Source of the DNA: an uncultured Alphaproteobacteria bacterium
GTDB lineage: Bacteria > Pseudomonadota > Alphaproteobacteria > Caulobacterales > Hyphomonadaceae
Length of the DNA stretch: 64,000 nucleotides
Direction of reading: 5' to 3'
NCBI GenBank assembly: GCA_903831255.1
Contig: CAIKWZ010000045.1
Coordinates: forward strand, 1 to 64,000
The notes beneath the pieces are model-generated. The model did not search any database. It had not been told where the DNA came from and saw only the letters and a program-made list of their open reading frames with translations. Positions 1-11,744 of this stretch are shown here, in pieces. The translations under genes were made by a program, and so were the position numbers. The first letter of the stretch is position 1, and the number at the start of each line of letters is the position of its first letter.

Positions 1-508
1 GAATCTTTCCGTCTTTCCCGATCACGTAGGATGTGCGGTCGCTCAGCTCGGTTCTCTGGGGCATCACGACATTGTATTTTGAAATGGTGTCTGCCGACAC
101 GGCTGCAATAGGAAAGCGGTCGCGACAGTGCTCTTTCGAAAACTCTGCAAGGCGCGTCAGGTTTTCACTTGCGCTGGCCATGGATCCATCTGCGAGCTTG
201 GCTCCGCCCGTGACGCCGATAAGGGTTGCTCCCGCCGCCTTGAACTGGTCGGCGGCATCCGCGAACAGCTGCGTTTCGAGAGTGCAGCCCGGCGTATAAG
301 CGGCCGGGAAGAAGTAGACGACCACGGGCCCTTTCTTGAGGGCGTCCGATAGTTTGAAGGTGAACTCTTTCCCGCCAAGCATACCTTTCGCTGAAAACTC
401 AGGCGCGCTGGCTCCGATTGTCAGGGCCGCGAAAGCCGGTCCTGCCGTGAGAGCAGCTGCGGTGATGGACGTAAGGCCAACGGCGGCCGCGAGGAGAATA
501 CGTTTCAT
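1..508 (-). CDS. Exported AhpC/TSA-type peroxiredoxin (3' part missing)
   Basis: The minus-strand frame opens at ATG 508 and is still open at base 1, so the C-terminus lies outside the window. The first 27 residues (MKRILLAAAVGL... ending in AFA) look like a Sec signal peptide, so the protein should act in the periplasm. The mature part shows the thioredoxin-fold peroxiredoxin pattern: 'GASAPEFSAKG', then 'VVVYFFPAAYTPGCTLE', where the Cys of TPGC is the expected peroxidatic cysteine of the BCP/PrxQ-like class. Family role: thiol-dependent reduction of hydrogen or alkyl peroxides. Divergent from recN with about 200 bp between. The resolving cysteine cannot be assessed because the end is cut. 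Confidence 0.88.
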   Translation of the reverse strand, partial: MKRILLAAAVGLTSITAAALTAGPAFAALTIGASAPEFSAKGMLGGKEFTFKLSDALKKGPVVVYFFPAAYTPGCTLETQLFADAADQFKAAGATLIGVTGGAKLADGSMASASENLTRLAEFSKEHCRDRFPIAAVSADTISKYNVVMPQRTELSDRTSYVIGKDGKI

Positions 509-668
509 GGTTCAGTCTCCCGATGTTGCGAGGATCGTGAGGAGCCGATCTGCGCTGATTGACGGGGCATAACACGACGTCGACCTGGCTCACAGACCCC
601 GAACCGCCGGCATTTAGGGGCCTTCTGATTTTTTTGCAGATGGGCCGGGGGGGTAGTGCGGCATAGAT

Positions 669-683
669 GTTCACTTTTTGTTC
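669..683 (+). promoter_or_regulatory. LexA (SOS) box upstream of recN
   Basis: Exact direct repeat GTTC-ACTTTTT-GTTC (GTTC-N7-GTTC), which is the known alphaproteobacterial LexA consensus. It ends 20 bases before the recN ATG at 704, and recN is a classical SOS gene. The box also argues against the upstream GTG at 656 as the recN start, since that would put the operator inside the coding region. Confidence 0.85.
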
Positions 684-703
684 TAATCGTGCTAATCAGA
701 GGC

Positions 704-4826
<4,123 letters not shown>

Positions 4827-4855
4827 CGCTCTGTTGCGTCGTTGGGCCCCGGATT

Positions 4856-5332
4856 TCAGAGGCGACGAAACGGTTTCGGAGCCTGCGTGGCGCTCGCCTT
4901 GGCCACCATCTCTCCTGCCGGGTTGAAAAGTTCTGCTTCGATAAAGCAGATCGATTTTCCCCATCGCAGTATCTTTGCCCTTGCCTCGGCTCGACCCGGA
5001 AAAAGCGGTCGGAGGAAGGACACCTTCATTTCCAGGGTCGGAGCGTTCATCGTCACATTTGAGGCGATGATCGCGCATGTGCTGGTCGCTTCATCGAGCA
5101 TGGCGGCCAGAAACCCGCCCTGAATCGCCCCGCTGGGGTTGGCGAAGGCGGGTGAGGCCTCGAACTCCATTGTAATCTGCATGTTCACCTGGTCGACCGC
5201 GATCAGGCGCATGCCAAGCGTGTCGGAACAGGCCGGCCGCTTCTTTGAATTCTGAAATCTCGCCAGCATCTCCTCGTCGCTCATCTTCGGAGGCGTCTGA
5301 GCGTCGGGCTCTGAGGTCGTACCCGAGGTCAT
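4856..5332 (-). CDS. PaaI-family acyl-CoA thioesterase (hotdog fold)
   Basis: 158 residues. The hotdog core motif 'NPSGAIQGGFLAAMLDEATS' matches the PaaI/YbgC-like thioesterase signature, with the Asp of 'LDE' as likely catalytic residue. Expected role: hydrolysis of short or aromatic acyl-CoA esters; the substrate cannot be read from the sequence. Its ATG overlaps the stop of sspB by 4 bp (ATGA), so it is translationally coupled to sspB on the minus strand. Its stop lies 30 bp from that of ligA (convergent). Confidence 0.87.
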   Translation of the reverse strand: MTSGTTSEPDAQTPPKMSDEEMLARFQNSKKRPACSDTLGMRLIAVDQVNMQITMEFEASPAFANPSGAIQGGFLAAMLDEATSTCAIIASNVTMNAPTLEMKVSFLRPLFPGRAEARAKILRWGKSICFIEAELFNPAGEMVAKASATQAPKPFRRL

Positions 5333-5817
5333 TTGCGTCGAAATGCGTCCAACGAGACCACGGTCCCTGCCGCTTCCTGAGACGAGCTCGAGGCGGCTGG
5401 GCTGGCCTGGCCCGATTCCGGATCCAGAATTTCCCGGGTTTCGGGACCTTCTTCGAACTGGAGGCCGAAATTGACCGAAGGATCGACAAATCGCGTCACT
5501 GCCGCGAACGGCACGCGAAGATGCTGAGGTACGCCGGAAAACTTCAGGATGATTTCGAACCGATCGTCATGAACCTCGAAGTCCCAATACTGGTGCTGGA
5601 TCACGATGGTCATTTCATCCGGAAAACGATCTTTAAGATGATCGGCCATCTGCACGCCCGACATGCGGGTCTTGAATGTAAGATAGAAGTGATGGTCGCC
5701 TGGCAGCGCTTTTTGCGCAGAGACCTTTCGCAGCGTTGCGCGCAGCACGCCTCGCATCGCCGCCTGCGTCAGGGCGTGATAGCCGATCTGGTCTTTGTGA
5801 GATGCGCCGCGCTCCAA
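5329..5817 (-). CDS. sspB: SspB-alpha, ClpXP adaptor for ssrA-tagged proteins
   Basis: 162 residues. Matches the alphaproteobacterial SspB family: N-terminal 'IGYHALTQAAMRGVL', core 'HHFYLTFKT' and 'EMTIVIQHQYWDFEV', 'LRVPFAAVTRFVDPSVNFGLQF', then an acidic/Ser-rich linker and a C-terminal 'VVSLDAFRRK', the kind of short tail that docks on ClpX. Family role: dimeric adaptor that tethers ssrA-tagged proteins to ClpXP. The start is TTG 5817, supported by AGGAGG at 5823-5828 with a 5-base spacer and no competing ATG. The gene sits just downstream of ssrA on the same strand and overlaps the thioesterase gene by 4 bp. Confidence 0.92.
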   Translation of the reverse strand: MERGASHKDQIGYHALTQAAMRGVLRATLRKVSAQKALPGDHHFYLTFKTRMSGVQMADHLKDRFPDEMTIVIQHQYWDFEVHDDRFEIILKFSGVPQHLRVPFAAVTRFVDPSVNFGLQFEEGPETREILDPESGQASPAASSSSQEAAGTVVSLDAFRRK

Positions 5818-6014
5818 CGTGTCCTCCTGAAACGCCCGCCGTTCGTCTAGTCCCGGTGGCGTATGAGGTAAATCACGTTCTAGTCGGGAGCGAAAGAAAG
5901 GTTGCGTTGAATGCCCTCAAAGCGACGAAGAGTTCGGAAAAGATCCGCTGGGAAAGCCCAAGAGGCGAACAAACCTGCCAGGGTCGACAAAGCGAAGGCG
6001 CGTCCTAGATGGGA

Positions 6015-6336
6015 GATCAAGTGGGGGCTTCTGTTGCCAGGCGCCCCCGGGCCCCGCCTCAGCTTGCTACAGCTGAGGACTTAGGTTCGGTTAGACCCGC
6101 ACTGCATTACGCTGCGAGAGCCTGACCTTCAGCAAAGTTGTCGTTGGCAACTATTGCGTATCGGGCTTCTGTCGGGGCCCAGTCGAGCGAAGTCATCGCC
6201 TTTACACGTCCGTCGATGCTATTTCGGCCCCTTGCCGTCCGGCCACGACCGGAGAGTTATGGTGGAGCCGCCGGGTACCGCCCCCGGGTCCGAGCCGCTT
6301 ATTACGCGCGGGTTTATCGCCATAGTTCCGAGGAAC
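6015..6336 (-). ncRNA. ssrA: tmRNA, circularly permuted two-piece form
   Basis: On the minus strand the order is acceptor piece, intervening segment, coding piece, the permuted layout known from alphaproteobacteria. The acceptor piece (about 6336-6260) ends CGGCTCC-A-CCA at 6270-6260. A 28-base intervening segment (6259-6232) follows. The coding piece starts GGGGCCG at 6231, able to pair with CGGCTCC, and has the conserved 'ATCGACGG' soon after. The tag frame runs 6148-6107: ANDNFAEGQALAA then TAA. Further down are an 8-bp hairpin (CCTCAGCT/AGCTGAGG) and 'GGCAACAGAA' between G- and C-runs. Function: rescue of stalled ribosomes and tagging for proteolysis. The outer ends are estimates; the inner junctions are read directly. 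Confidence 0.93.
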
Positions 6337-6341
6337 TCTCT

Positions 6342-6371
6342 TTATATAGCTGTTCGTGCTGCCGAAGTGAA
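6342..6371 (-). promoter_or_regulatory. Probable ssrA promoter
   Basis: On the minus strand, GCTATATAA at 6350-6342 matches the Caulobacter-type -10 (GCTAnA), with a weak -35 (TTCACT) 17 bases upstream. It would place transcription start around 6335, just ahead of the acceptor piece. Confidence 0.55.
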
Positions 6372-6485
6372 GGCGTCATGAAACGGCTCTGGCTCAAAAA
6401 GGCTCTGGCGGCTGCGCGTTGGAATAGGCAGAGTGGCGACACATTACAATTTGCCGTGAAGGTAATGGTCCTGAGGGAGGATGCC

Positions 6486-7169
6486 GTGAAGAAACTTGGT
6501 GCTGAATTCATTGGGACGTTGACGCTGGTCTTGTTCGGATGCGGGGCCGCTGTTCTGGCGGGACCCGGGGTTGTAGGACAGCTTGGAATTGCGTTCGCAT
6601 TCGGGCTTGCGATCGTGGCCATGGCCTACGGCATCGGACCGGTATCAGGATGCCATGTGAACCCAGCAGTCTCCTTTGGGGCGTTCCTTTCCGGTCGAAT
6701 GTCGCTCAACGAAATGGTCCAGTACTGGATCGCCCAGTTTCTCGGAGCGCTCGCTGGCGCAGGATTGCTTTATCTGATCGCTTCGGGAGCTCCGTCCTTT
6801 TCGATGGGGCCGTATGCTCTGGGCGCCAATGGCTGGGGGGCGGGGTATCTCGGAGAGTACTCCATAGCGGCGGCCTTTCTGTTCGAGACGGTTGCGACCT
6901 TTATCTTTGTGGTGGTCATTCTGGGGTCGACCCAGTCCAAGGCGCCGACTCAGTTTGCGGGCCTTGCGATAGGTCTGACGCTCACCGTCATTCACATCGT
7001 GGGAATTCAGGTAACGGGCGTATCGGTCAATCCGGCCCGAAGCTTCGGACCGGCGCTGCTTGCTCAGGGCGCCGCCCTTTCCCAACTCTGGTTGTTCATT
7101 ATCGCGCCGCTCCTCGGGGCGGGACTGGCCGGTCTCGCTTTCAGGCATCGTCTTCTCAGCGCCGACTGA
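6486..7169 (+). CDS. aqpZ: Aquaporin Z-type water channel
   Basis: 227 residues (E. coli AqpZ 231). Inner-membrane MIP-family channel with six membrane segments and both pore motifs: 'HVNPAVSFG' and 'SVNPARSFGPAL'. Opening 'KKLGAEFIGTLTLVLFGCGAAV' is typical of the AqpZ branch, as is the absence of the wide-pore glycerol-facilitator spacing. Start GTG 6486 is chosen because GGGAGG lies at 6475-6480 with a 5-base spacer; the frame stays open upstream, but that part overlaps ssrA and is not coding. Divergent from ssrA. Confidence 0.93.
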   Translation: MKKLGAEFIGTLTLVLFGCGAAVLAGPGVVGQLGIAFAFGLAIVAMAYGIGPVSGCHVNPAVSFGAFLSGRMSLNEMVQYWIAQFLGALAGAGLLYLIASGAPSFSMGPYALGANGWGAGYLGEYSIAAAFLFETVATFIFVVVILGSTQSKAPTQFAGLAIGLTLTVIHIVGIQVTGVSVNPARSFGPALLAQGAALSQLWLFIIAPLLGAGLAGLAFRHRLLSAD

Positions 7170-7337
7170 CGCCGCTCTCTGCTCTCGTGGGAATATTGAG
7201 CGAACGGACGGCGCCTCTTCTTGCTTCGAAAGAGAGGTTATGCACAGGGCGACCGTCCTCGCCTCCCTTGCCTTGGGTCAAGCCTCGTCGCATGTCTGGG
7301 GGATCGGACTGGGTCTTGCCTCTGGGGGATACGGGTC

Positions 7338-8132
7338 TTGTTGCAGTATCATGAGCTCCTTCGAGACATCCTCACTCATGGTGTCGACCGGCCCGATCGC
7401 ACGGGTACGGGAACGCGGGGCTTGTTCGGCCGCCAGATCAGGTTTGACCTCTCCGAGGGGTTTCCCCTTGTCACCACCAAGCGCCTGCACGTGAAATCCA
7501 TTATTGTCGAACTGCTCTGGTTTCTGCGGGGGGACACCAACGTCAAATGGCTTCAGGATCGCGGCGTCACCATCTGGGATGAATGGGCGGATGAGGCTGG
7601 CGAACTCGGGCCTGTCTATGGCAAGCAGTGGAGATCCTGGGCGACCGCTTCAGGTCAGACCATCGATCAGATCTCCTGGGTTCGTGATGAGATCCTCAGA
7701 AATCCCAATTCGCGGCGGCTGATCGTTTCCGCCTGGAATCCTGGCGAAGTGAACGACATGGCGCTTCCTCCATGTCACTGCCTCTTTCAATTCTCAGTCA
7801 TGGACGGGCGTCTCAGCTGCCAGCTTTATCAGCGTTCGGCAGATGTGTTTCTTGGCGTTCCCTTCAATATCGCATCCTACGCCCTTCTGACGTTGCTGAT
7901 GGCGCGAGCCACAGGCCTCGCGCCCGGAGAGTTCGTTCACTCATTTGGTGACGTTCATCTTTATTCGAATCACTTCGATCAGGCTCGTCTGCAGTTGACG
8001 AGAACTCCCGGTCCGCTGCCTGAAATCGTGCTCAATCCGTCAAAAACCGATCTTTTTGCGTGGGATTACGAAGATTTCACGCTCCTTAATTACGCGCCGG
8101 ATCCGGCCATTCGAGCCCCGGTTGCTGTCTGA
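7338..8132 (+). CDS. thyA: Thymidylate synthase
   Basis: 264 residues, exactly the E. coli ThyA length when started at TTG 7338. Methylates dUMP to dTMP with methylene-tetrahydrofolate. Family motifs: 'DRTGTGT', 'FPLVTTKR', '[11 protein letters not shown]', 'IWDEWAD', catalytic '[10 protein letters not shown]' (Cys of PCH), '[24 protein letters not shown]', 'DVHLYSNH' and C-terminal 'IRAPVAV'. No ATG fits: the frame extends upstream but family similarity begins at 'QYHELL', right after two TTG codons (7338, 7341) with GGGGGA at 7324-7329 as ribosome site. folA, which regenerates the folate cofactor, lies 1.5 kb downstream in the same direction. Confidence 0.95.
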   Translation: MLQYHELLRDILTHGVDRPDRTGTGTRGLFGRQIRFDLSEGFPLVTTKRLHVKSIIVELLWFLRGDTNVKWLQDRGVTIWDEWADEAGELGPVYGKQWRSWATASGQTIDQISWVRDEILRNPNSRRLIVSAWNPGEVNDMALPPCHCLFQFSVMDGRLSCQLYQRSADVFLGVPFNIASYALLTLLMARATGLAPGEFVHSFGDVHLYSNHFDQARLQLTRTPGPLPEIVLNPSKTDLFAWDYEDFTLLNYAPDPAIRAPVAV

Positions 8133-8427
8133 GCGCGCGCATCCGATTTCGCGGATCACTCCCCTTGATCACGAGTACGTGTCCAACATTTGAATGGATT
8201 CAAGGCCCTTGGAGCGGGGCTTGCATGGTCGGCAGATGCTGAACGGTTGCTCGACGCTTTCAGGTGAAGCCAATGGAGGGCCTGGAGCGAGGCTCTCGAT
8301 CGGCAAAGCTGTATAAAACGCAATGATTCAACCACTTGAAATTTTTCGTCCAATGGTGATGAAACGCAGGCCGCCCGGGGAATGTCTTGTCCGAGGCGGA
8401 TTATGGTCCGTCGGAGGGATCTTCCAC
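8133..8427 (+). other. Gene-free stretch after thyA
   Basis: About 295 bp with no coding sequence I can support. It must hold the promoter of the small lipoprotein gene: GGAGGG at 8413-8418 is its ribosome site, and a TATAAA at about 8312 is a possible -10 without a convincing -35. Small ATCCG/CGGAT dyad soon after the thyA stop. Confidence 0.4.
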
Positions 8428-8664
8428 ATGTCGTTCAAACTCGTTGTCGTCGCGGCCGCTTCGGTCGCAGCTCTCGCTCTCGCCGCCTGCACCCAGGAAG
8501 AAGCCGCAGCTCCTGCTGCTGAGCCCGCACCTGCTGCTGAAGAAGCTCCTGCTGCTGAGCCTGCTCCGGCTGCTGAGCCGGCCGCCGTTGACCCGGCTGC
8601 CGCTCCTGTTGATCCGGCTGCAGCTCCGGCTGAAGCTCCTGCGGCTCCCGCTGAGCAGCACTAA
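8428..8664 (+). CDS. Small Ala/Pro/Glu-rich lipoprotein
   Basis: 78 residues. A lipoprotein signal peptide with lipobox LAAC puts the acylated cysteine at residue 21 (hydrophobic 'LVVVAAASVAALALAAC'). The mature chain is low complexity: imperfect repeats of Ala-Pro-Ala-Ala-Glu-Pro, then Val-Asp-Pro-Ala-Ala-Ala-Pro, ending Glu-Gln-His. There is no folded domain. ATG 8428 is preceded by GGAGGG at 8413-8418. The gene stands alone between thyA and a strong terminator, which suggests a separate and perhaps highly expressed transcript. Probably an extended envelope tether or surface lipoprotein; no function is known to me. Confidence 0.75.
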   Translation: MSFKLVVVAAASVAALALAACTQEEAAAPAAEPAPAAEEAPAAEPAPAAEPAAVDPAAAPVDPAAAPAEAPAAPAEQH

Positions 8665-8695
8665 TCCGTTTCGCCCACAACGGGCGTCGGAAGAT

Positions 8696-8731
8696 GGGGC
8701 GACCTCACAAGAGGTCGCCCCATTCTGTTTT
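8696..8731 (+). terminator. Rho-independent terminator of the small lipoprotein gene
   Basis: Perfect 11-bp stem GGGGCGACCTC / GAGGTCGCCCC with an ACAA loop, followed by ATTCTGTTTT. It begins 31 bases after the lipoprotein stop. Confidence 0.9.
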
Positions 8732-8820
8732 AGAAGGGCCCACAGGGAGCACCGTCCTGGTGCGCCAGTGGTCAAGCTCTTTGGCTTGCTCTTTGGCTTG
8801 CCCTTTTCTGTTTCAGGTGT

Positions 8821-9522
8821 TCAGGCCGCTGCCGGGTCGACCTCTCCCCTGATTTCGCGTCGTCGGATGGCTGCAGACACAATCACGGCTCCGATCATCT
8901 TTCCGAGAATGAAAAAGATCCAGTTCGGAACATTCAGCATCGTTCCTGCTGGATCGCCGTTCATCTGCAGGGCCAGGTCTGCGCCATAGAGAAACACTGT
9001 TGTGTCCACGGGGGAGGCGACGGCGCTGGAGAGCAGAATTCGCGTCGAGAGGCGATAGCGGGTGAAGGTGTAGATCATCCAGTCGACCGACTCAGATATG
9101 GCGAAGGCGGCCGCTGAAGCGATCGCGATCACTGGCCAGGAGTAATAAAACGACCAGCCGATCGCGAGGGCCATGAGGATCAGGACCCGGTGCCCCATCT
9201 CGCGTTGCACGAAATCGCGCACCACAAACACAAGGCCTGTCAGAACTGTCAGCGGCTGAAAGATCACCGCCGCGCCCGGCTGCCCGCCCAGCAGGCCGCT
9301 CAGGGTCGACGACAAGTCGATCTCGAGAAGATCGCCGCGCCCGAAAGTCCAGTTCAGAAACGGTATCAGCGCGACATAGATGAAGGCCCAGACCCGGCCT
9401 TTGAGCGCCCAGATCAAAGCTGCGGTTGCGATCAGTCCGGCCATCACCCAGGGAAGATCTGACGAATTACGGTAGGCAATGGCATTCAGAATCTCCCGTC
9501 CCGCGTCGGAGATCATGTTCAT
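8821..9522 (-). CDS. VUT-family (YhhQ-like) membrane transporter
   Basis: 233 residues with about six hydrophobic segments. The core 'GLVFVVRDFVQREMGHR', 'AFAISESVDWMIYTFTR' and 'SSAVASPVDTTVFL' are typical of the vitamin-uptake-transporter/DUF165 family, whose best known member, YhhQ, imports queuosine precursors. Substrate here is inferred only from the family. ATG 9522 has AGAGGA just upstream. Transcribed divergently from folA, with 114 bp between. Confidence 0.8.
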   Translation of the reverse strand: MNMISDAGREILNAIAYRNSSDLPWVMAGLIATAALIWALKGRVWAFIYVALIPFLNWTFGRGDLLEIDLSSTLSGLLGGQPGAAVIFQPLTVLTGLVFVVRDFVQREMGHRVLILMALAIGWSFYYSWPVIAIASAAAFAISESVDWMIYTFTRYRLSTRILLSSAVASPVDTTVFLYGADLALQMNGDPAGTMLNVPNWIFFILGKMIGAVIVSAAIRRREIRGEVDPAAA

Positions 9523-9636
9523 CGTTTCCTCTTTCGCTGATAGCTATGCACATGCCCGGTCTGGCGGCCGGCTTTTCTCTCGGCGTTTCCGAGCCGCCAC
9601 TCTATACAAAGAAGGCGTTTAGCGGAGTCTCATTTA

Positions 9637-10176
9637 ATGACCATGGCTGGGGCGGTTCAGGTCAGTCTTGTCGCCGCCATCGGACGTCGCGGAGAGCTCG
9701 GCAGAGAGGGGCGGCTCCTGTTTCGTCTCTCTTCAGATCTGGCTCATTTCAAAAAGGTAACGCTGGGTAAGCCGGTCGTTATGGGCCGCAGGACGTGGGA
9801 AAGTCTTCCACGCAGGCCTCTGCCTGGACGTCCCAATATCGTCGTAACCCGTAACACGTCCTTTTTCGCTCCGGATGCTCACGTCTATTCCAATCCAGAA
9901 GCAGCCCTCGCGGCTGCCGGAGCGATGGCGGCTTCCGCTGGAGGCGATGAAGTCTGCGTCATCGGAGGCGCAGAGGTCTACGCTGCGGCAATGGCCTATG
10001 CGGATCGTCTTATTCTCAGCGAGGTCGATGCGGAAGCGGATGCGGACGTCTGGTTTCCGACTTTTGATCGAGCGCGATGGCGTGAAGCGCACAGCGAGCG
10101 CCACGAGGTTGGGCCTGGCGATGATTACGCTTTCGTGGTTCGCACTCTGGTTCGCGACGGTATTCAGGAGCTTTGA
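9637..10176 (+). CDS. folA: Dihydrofolate reductase
   Basis: 179 residues, slightly longer than the usual ~160. NADPH-dependent reduction of dihydrofolate to tetrahydrofolate, closing the cycle opened by ThyA. Seen: N-terminal 'VSLVAAIGRRGELG', 'LAHFKKVTLGKPVVMGRRTWESLP', 'RPNIVVTR', and 'EVCVIGGAEVYAAAM', which carries the GG dinucleotide-binding motif. ATG 9637 with GCGGAG 14-9 bases upstream. The next gene starts 15 bp after the stop and is probably co-transcribed. Confidence 0.93.
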   Translation: MTMAGAVQVSLVAAIGRRGELGREGRLLFRLSSDLAHFKKVTLGKPVVMGRRTWESLPRRPLPGRPNIVVTRNTSFFAPDAHVYSNPEAALAAAGAMAASAGGDEVCVIGGAEVYAAAMAYADRLILSEVDAEADADVWFPTFDRARWREAHSERHEVGPGDDYAFVVRTLVRDGIQEL

Positions 10177-10191
10177 TGTTTGGGGGCGCAA

Positions 10192-11094
10192 ATGGATTTC
10201 GAGGTAATCGCTGAGGGGCTCTCGTTTCCCGAGGGGCCTGTCGTGATGGCGGATGGCTCAGTGATCGTGGTCGAGATTCGTCGCGGCGCGGTGACCCGTT
10301 GCTGGGGGCAGGGTAAAACTGAAATCATCGCTGAGGTTGGAGGCGGTCCCAATGGCGCGGCACTCGGGCCGGATGGGGCGCTTTACATCTGCAACAATGG
10401 CGGTTTCGGCTGGAACGCGACGCATCCGATGCAGATGGGTGAGGGATACTCCGGCGGTCGGATCGAGCGTTTGAATCTTTCGACCGGCAAGGTCGAAAGA
10501 CTTTATGACCGTTGCGGAGACTATCCCCTGCGCGGGCCGAATGATCTCGTCTTCGATCGCCAGGGCGGGTTCTGGTTTACTGATTACGGCAAGGAGATGG
10601 GGCGCGTTCGCGACAAGGGCGGTCTGTATTATGCGACGCCGGACGGGCGCGAGATTCGTGAGATCGATTTTGGTAATTCAGGTTCAAACGGGGTTGGACT
10701 GTCGCCTGACGAGCGCACCGTCTATGTGGCGGAGACCAGCGCCAGCCGGCTCTGGGCCTATGACCTCGAGGCGCCTGGGGTGATCCGTCGACAGAAAGGC
10801 CCATACGCAGGACGGGTCGTTGGCGCCGTGCCAAGGCTTCAGTTCTTCGACAGTCTCGCGGTCACCGCCTCTGGGCGCATCTGTGTCGCCACGGTGCTTG
10901 AAGGCGCAATCGTATCGTTCTCGCCAAATGGCGATTATGTCCAGTTTCCCACTCCGGACCGCTACACGACGAATATCTGTTTTGGAGGGCGCGAGATGAC
11001 GGACGCCTATATAACCTTTTCGAAGGCCGGGCAGCTTGTGAAGACGCATTGGCCCGAGCCGGGTCTCCGGCTTAATTTCAGCGACGTCGTCTAG
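10192..11094 (+). CDS. SMP-30/gluconolactonase-like beta-propeller protein
   Basis: 300 residues. Matches the SMP-30/gluconolaconase/LRE family: 'GLSFPEGPVVMADGSVIVVEI' (metal-ligand Glu of 'FPEGP'), 'GGPNGAALGPDGALYICNNGG', 'LRGPNDLVFDRQGGFWFTDYG', 'GNSGSNGVGLSPDERTVYVAET' and 'FFDSLAVTASGRICVAT', the repeating blades and metal-site Asn/Asp residues of the six-bladed propeller. Expected activity: hydrolysis of a sugar lactone or similar ester; substrate unknown. ATG 10192 is preferred over TTG 10180 because GGGGG sits 5-10 bases upstream. Its stop shares CTAG with the stop of the opposite gene. Confidence 0.86.
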   Translation: MDFEVIAEGLSFPEGPVVMADGSVIVVEIRRGAVTRCWGQGKTEIIAEVGGGPNGAALGPDGALYICNNGGFGWNATHPMQMGEGYSGGRIERLNLSTGKVERLYDRCGDYPLRGPNDLVFDRQGGFWFTDYGKEMGRVRDKGGLYYATPDGREIREIDFGNSGSNGVGLSPDERTVYVAETSASRLWAYDLEAPGVIRRQKGPYAGRVVGAVPRLQFFDSLAVTASGRICVATVLEGAIVSFSPNGDYVQFPTPDRYTTNICFGGREMTDAYITFSKAGQLVKTHWPEPGLRLNFSDVV

Positions 11095-11744
11095 TTAGAC
11101 TGAGGCGTTGTCTGTTCAAGGGGCCGGATGCGAAACTCATTTCCCGGTCGCCCCGGTTCGATAAGAGAGAAGAACCCTTCGATCTCCAGACGAATGATCA
11201 CCGGATCCTCCTCGTGATTCCGAAAGTACCAGCCATGAATCCCCTCAAACGGAGCGGTTAGGGCGCCGGTTGCTGAAACGCTCTTCGACTTGAGATACTC
11301 CGCCACGGTCATGGTCTTCCCGTCTTCAACCGTGTGACCATGAAATTCGAATTCGACAGGTTTCGTCATGGGGGCGTTATCCTGGCGGGTCGCCGTCCAG
11401 GAGTAGAGAAAGGTTTGCCCGGGCGACATGGCGACCTTGTACTCCAGCGCTGCTTCCGGCCAGCTGGCGGCGCCTAGCGGTATCTCGATCACATGTCTTG
11501 CAATCGGAGCCTTCGAAGCATGGGCCGGCTCCATCGCGCCAGCCTTCCACTCGTTTTCCTCCGGCGCCCATAATCGCGAAAGTCCGGATAGCCGTCCCAA
11601 GCCAAGGGGATCGACATTATACTCCGCCGGCAGGATGGCGCCGAGGACGATCAGCGTTCCGGCTACAAGGCCCCCCGCGGTGATCATAAAAAGGCTTCGT
11701 GGGCTGGCGTCCTGGCGATCAGGCGGGGTCTGTGGGCTCGTCAT
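11091..11744 (-). CDS. Membrane-anchored partner of the HupE-like protein
   Basis: 217 residues: a short cytoplasmic start, one membrane helix at about residues 18-38, then an extracytoplasmic domain of ~175 residues with 'EIPLGAASWPEAALEYKVAM', 'FLYSWTATRQDNAPM' and 'EGIHGWYFRNHEEDPVIIRLEIEGFFSLIEPG'. Such single-pass proteins commonly follow HupE/UreJ-type genes and are annotated only as transmembrane anchor proteins. The histidines in 'EFEFHGHT' and 'GIHGWYFRNHEE' could bind a metal (inference). ATG 11744 overlaps the stop of the upstream gene by 4 bp (ATGA), so the two are coupled. Confidence 0.72.
   Translation of the reverse strand: MTSPQTPPDRQDASPRSLFMITAGGLVAGTLIVLGAILPAEYNVDPLGLGRLSGLSRLWAPEENEWKAGAMEPAHASKAPIARHVIEIPLGAASWPEAALEYKVAMSPGQTFLYSWTATRQDNAPMTKPVEFEFHGHTVEDGKTMTVAEYLKSKSVSATGALTAPFEGIHGWYFRNHEEDPVIIRLEIEGFFSLIEPGRPGNEFRIRPLEQTTPQSN

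Noticed and set aside
5911-6084. Basic 57-codon plus-strand ORF between sspB and ssrA
   Set aside because: It runs into the antisense of the tmRNA coding piece and has only a weak AAGG ribosome site; most likely chance.
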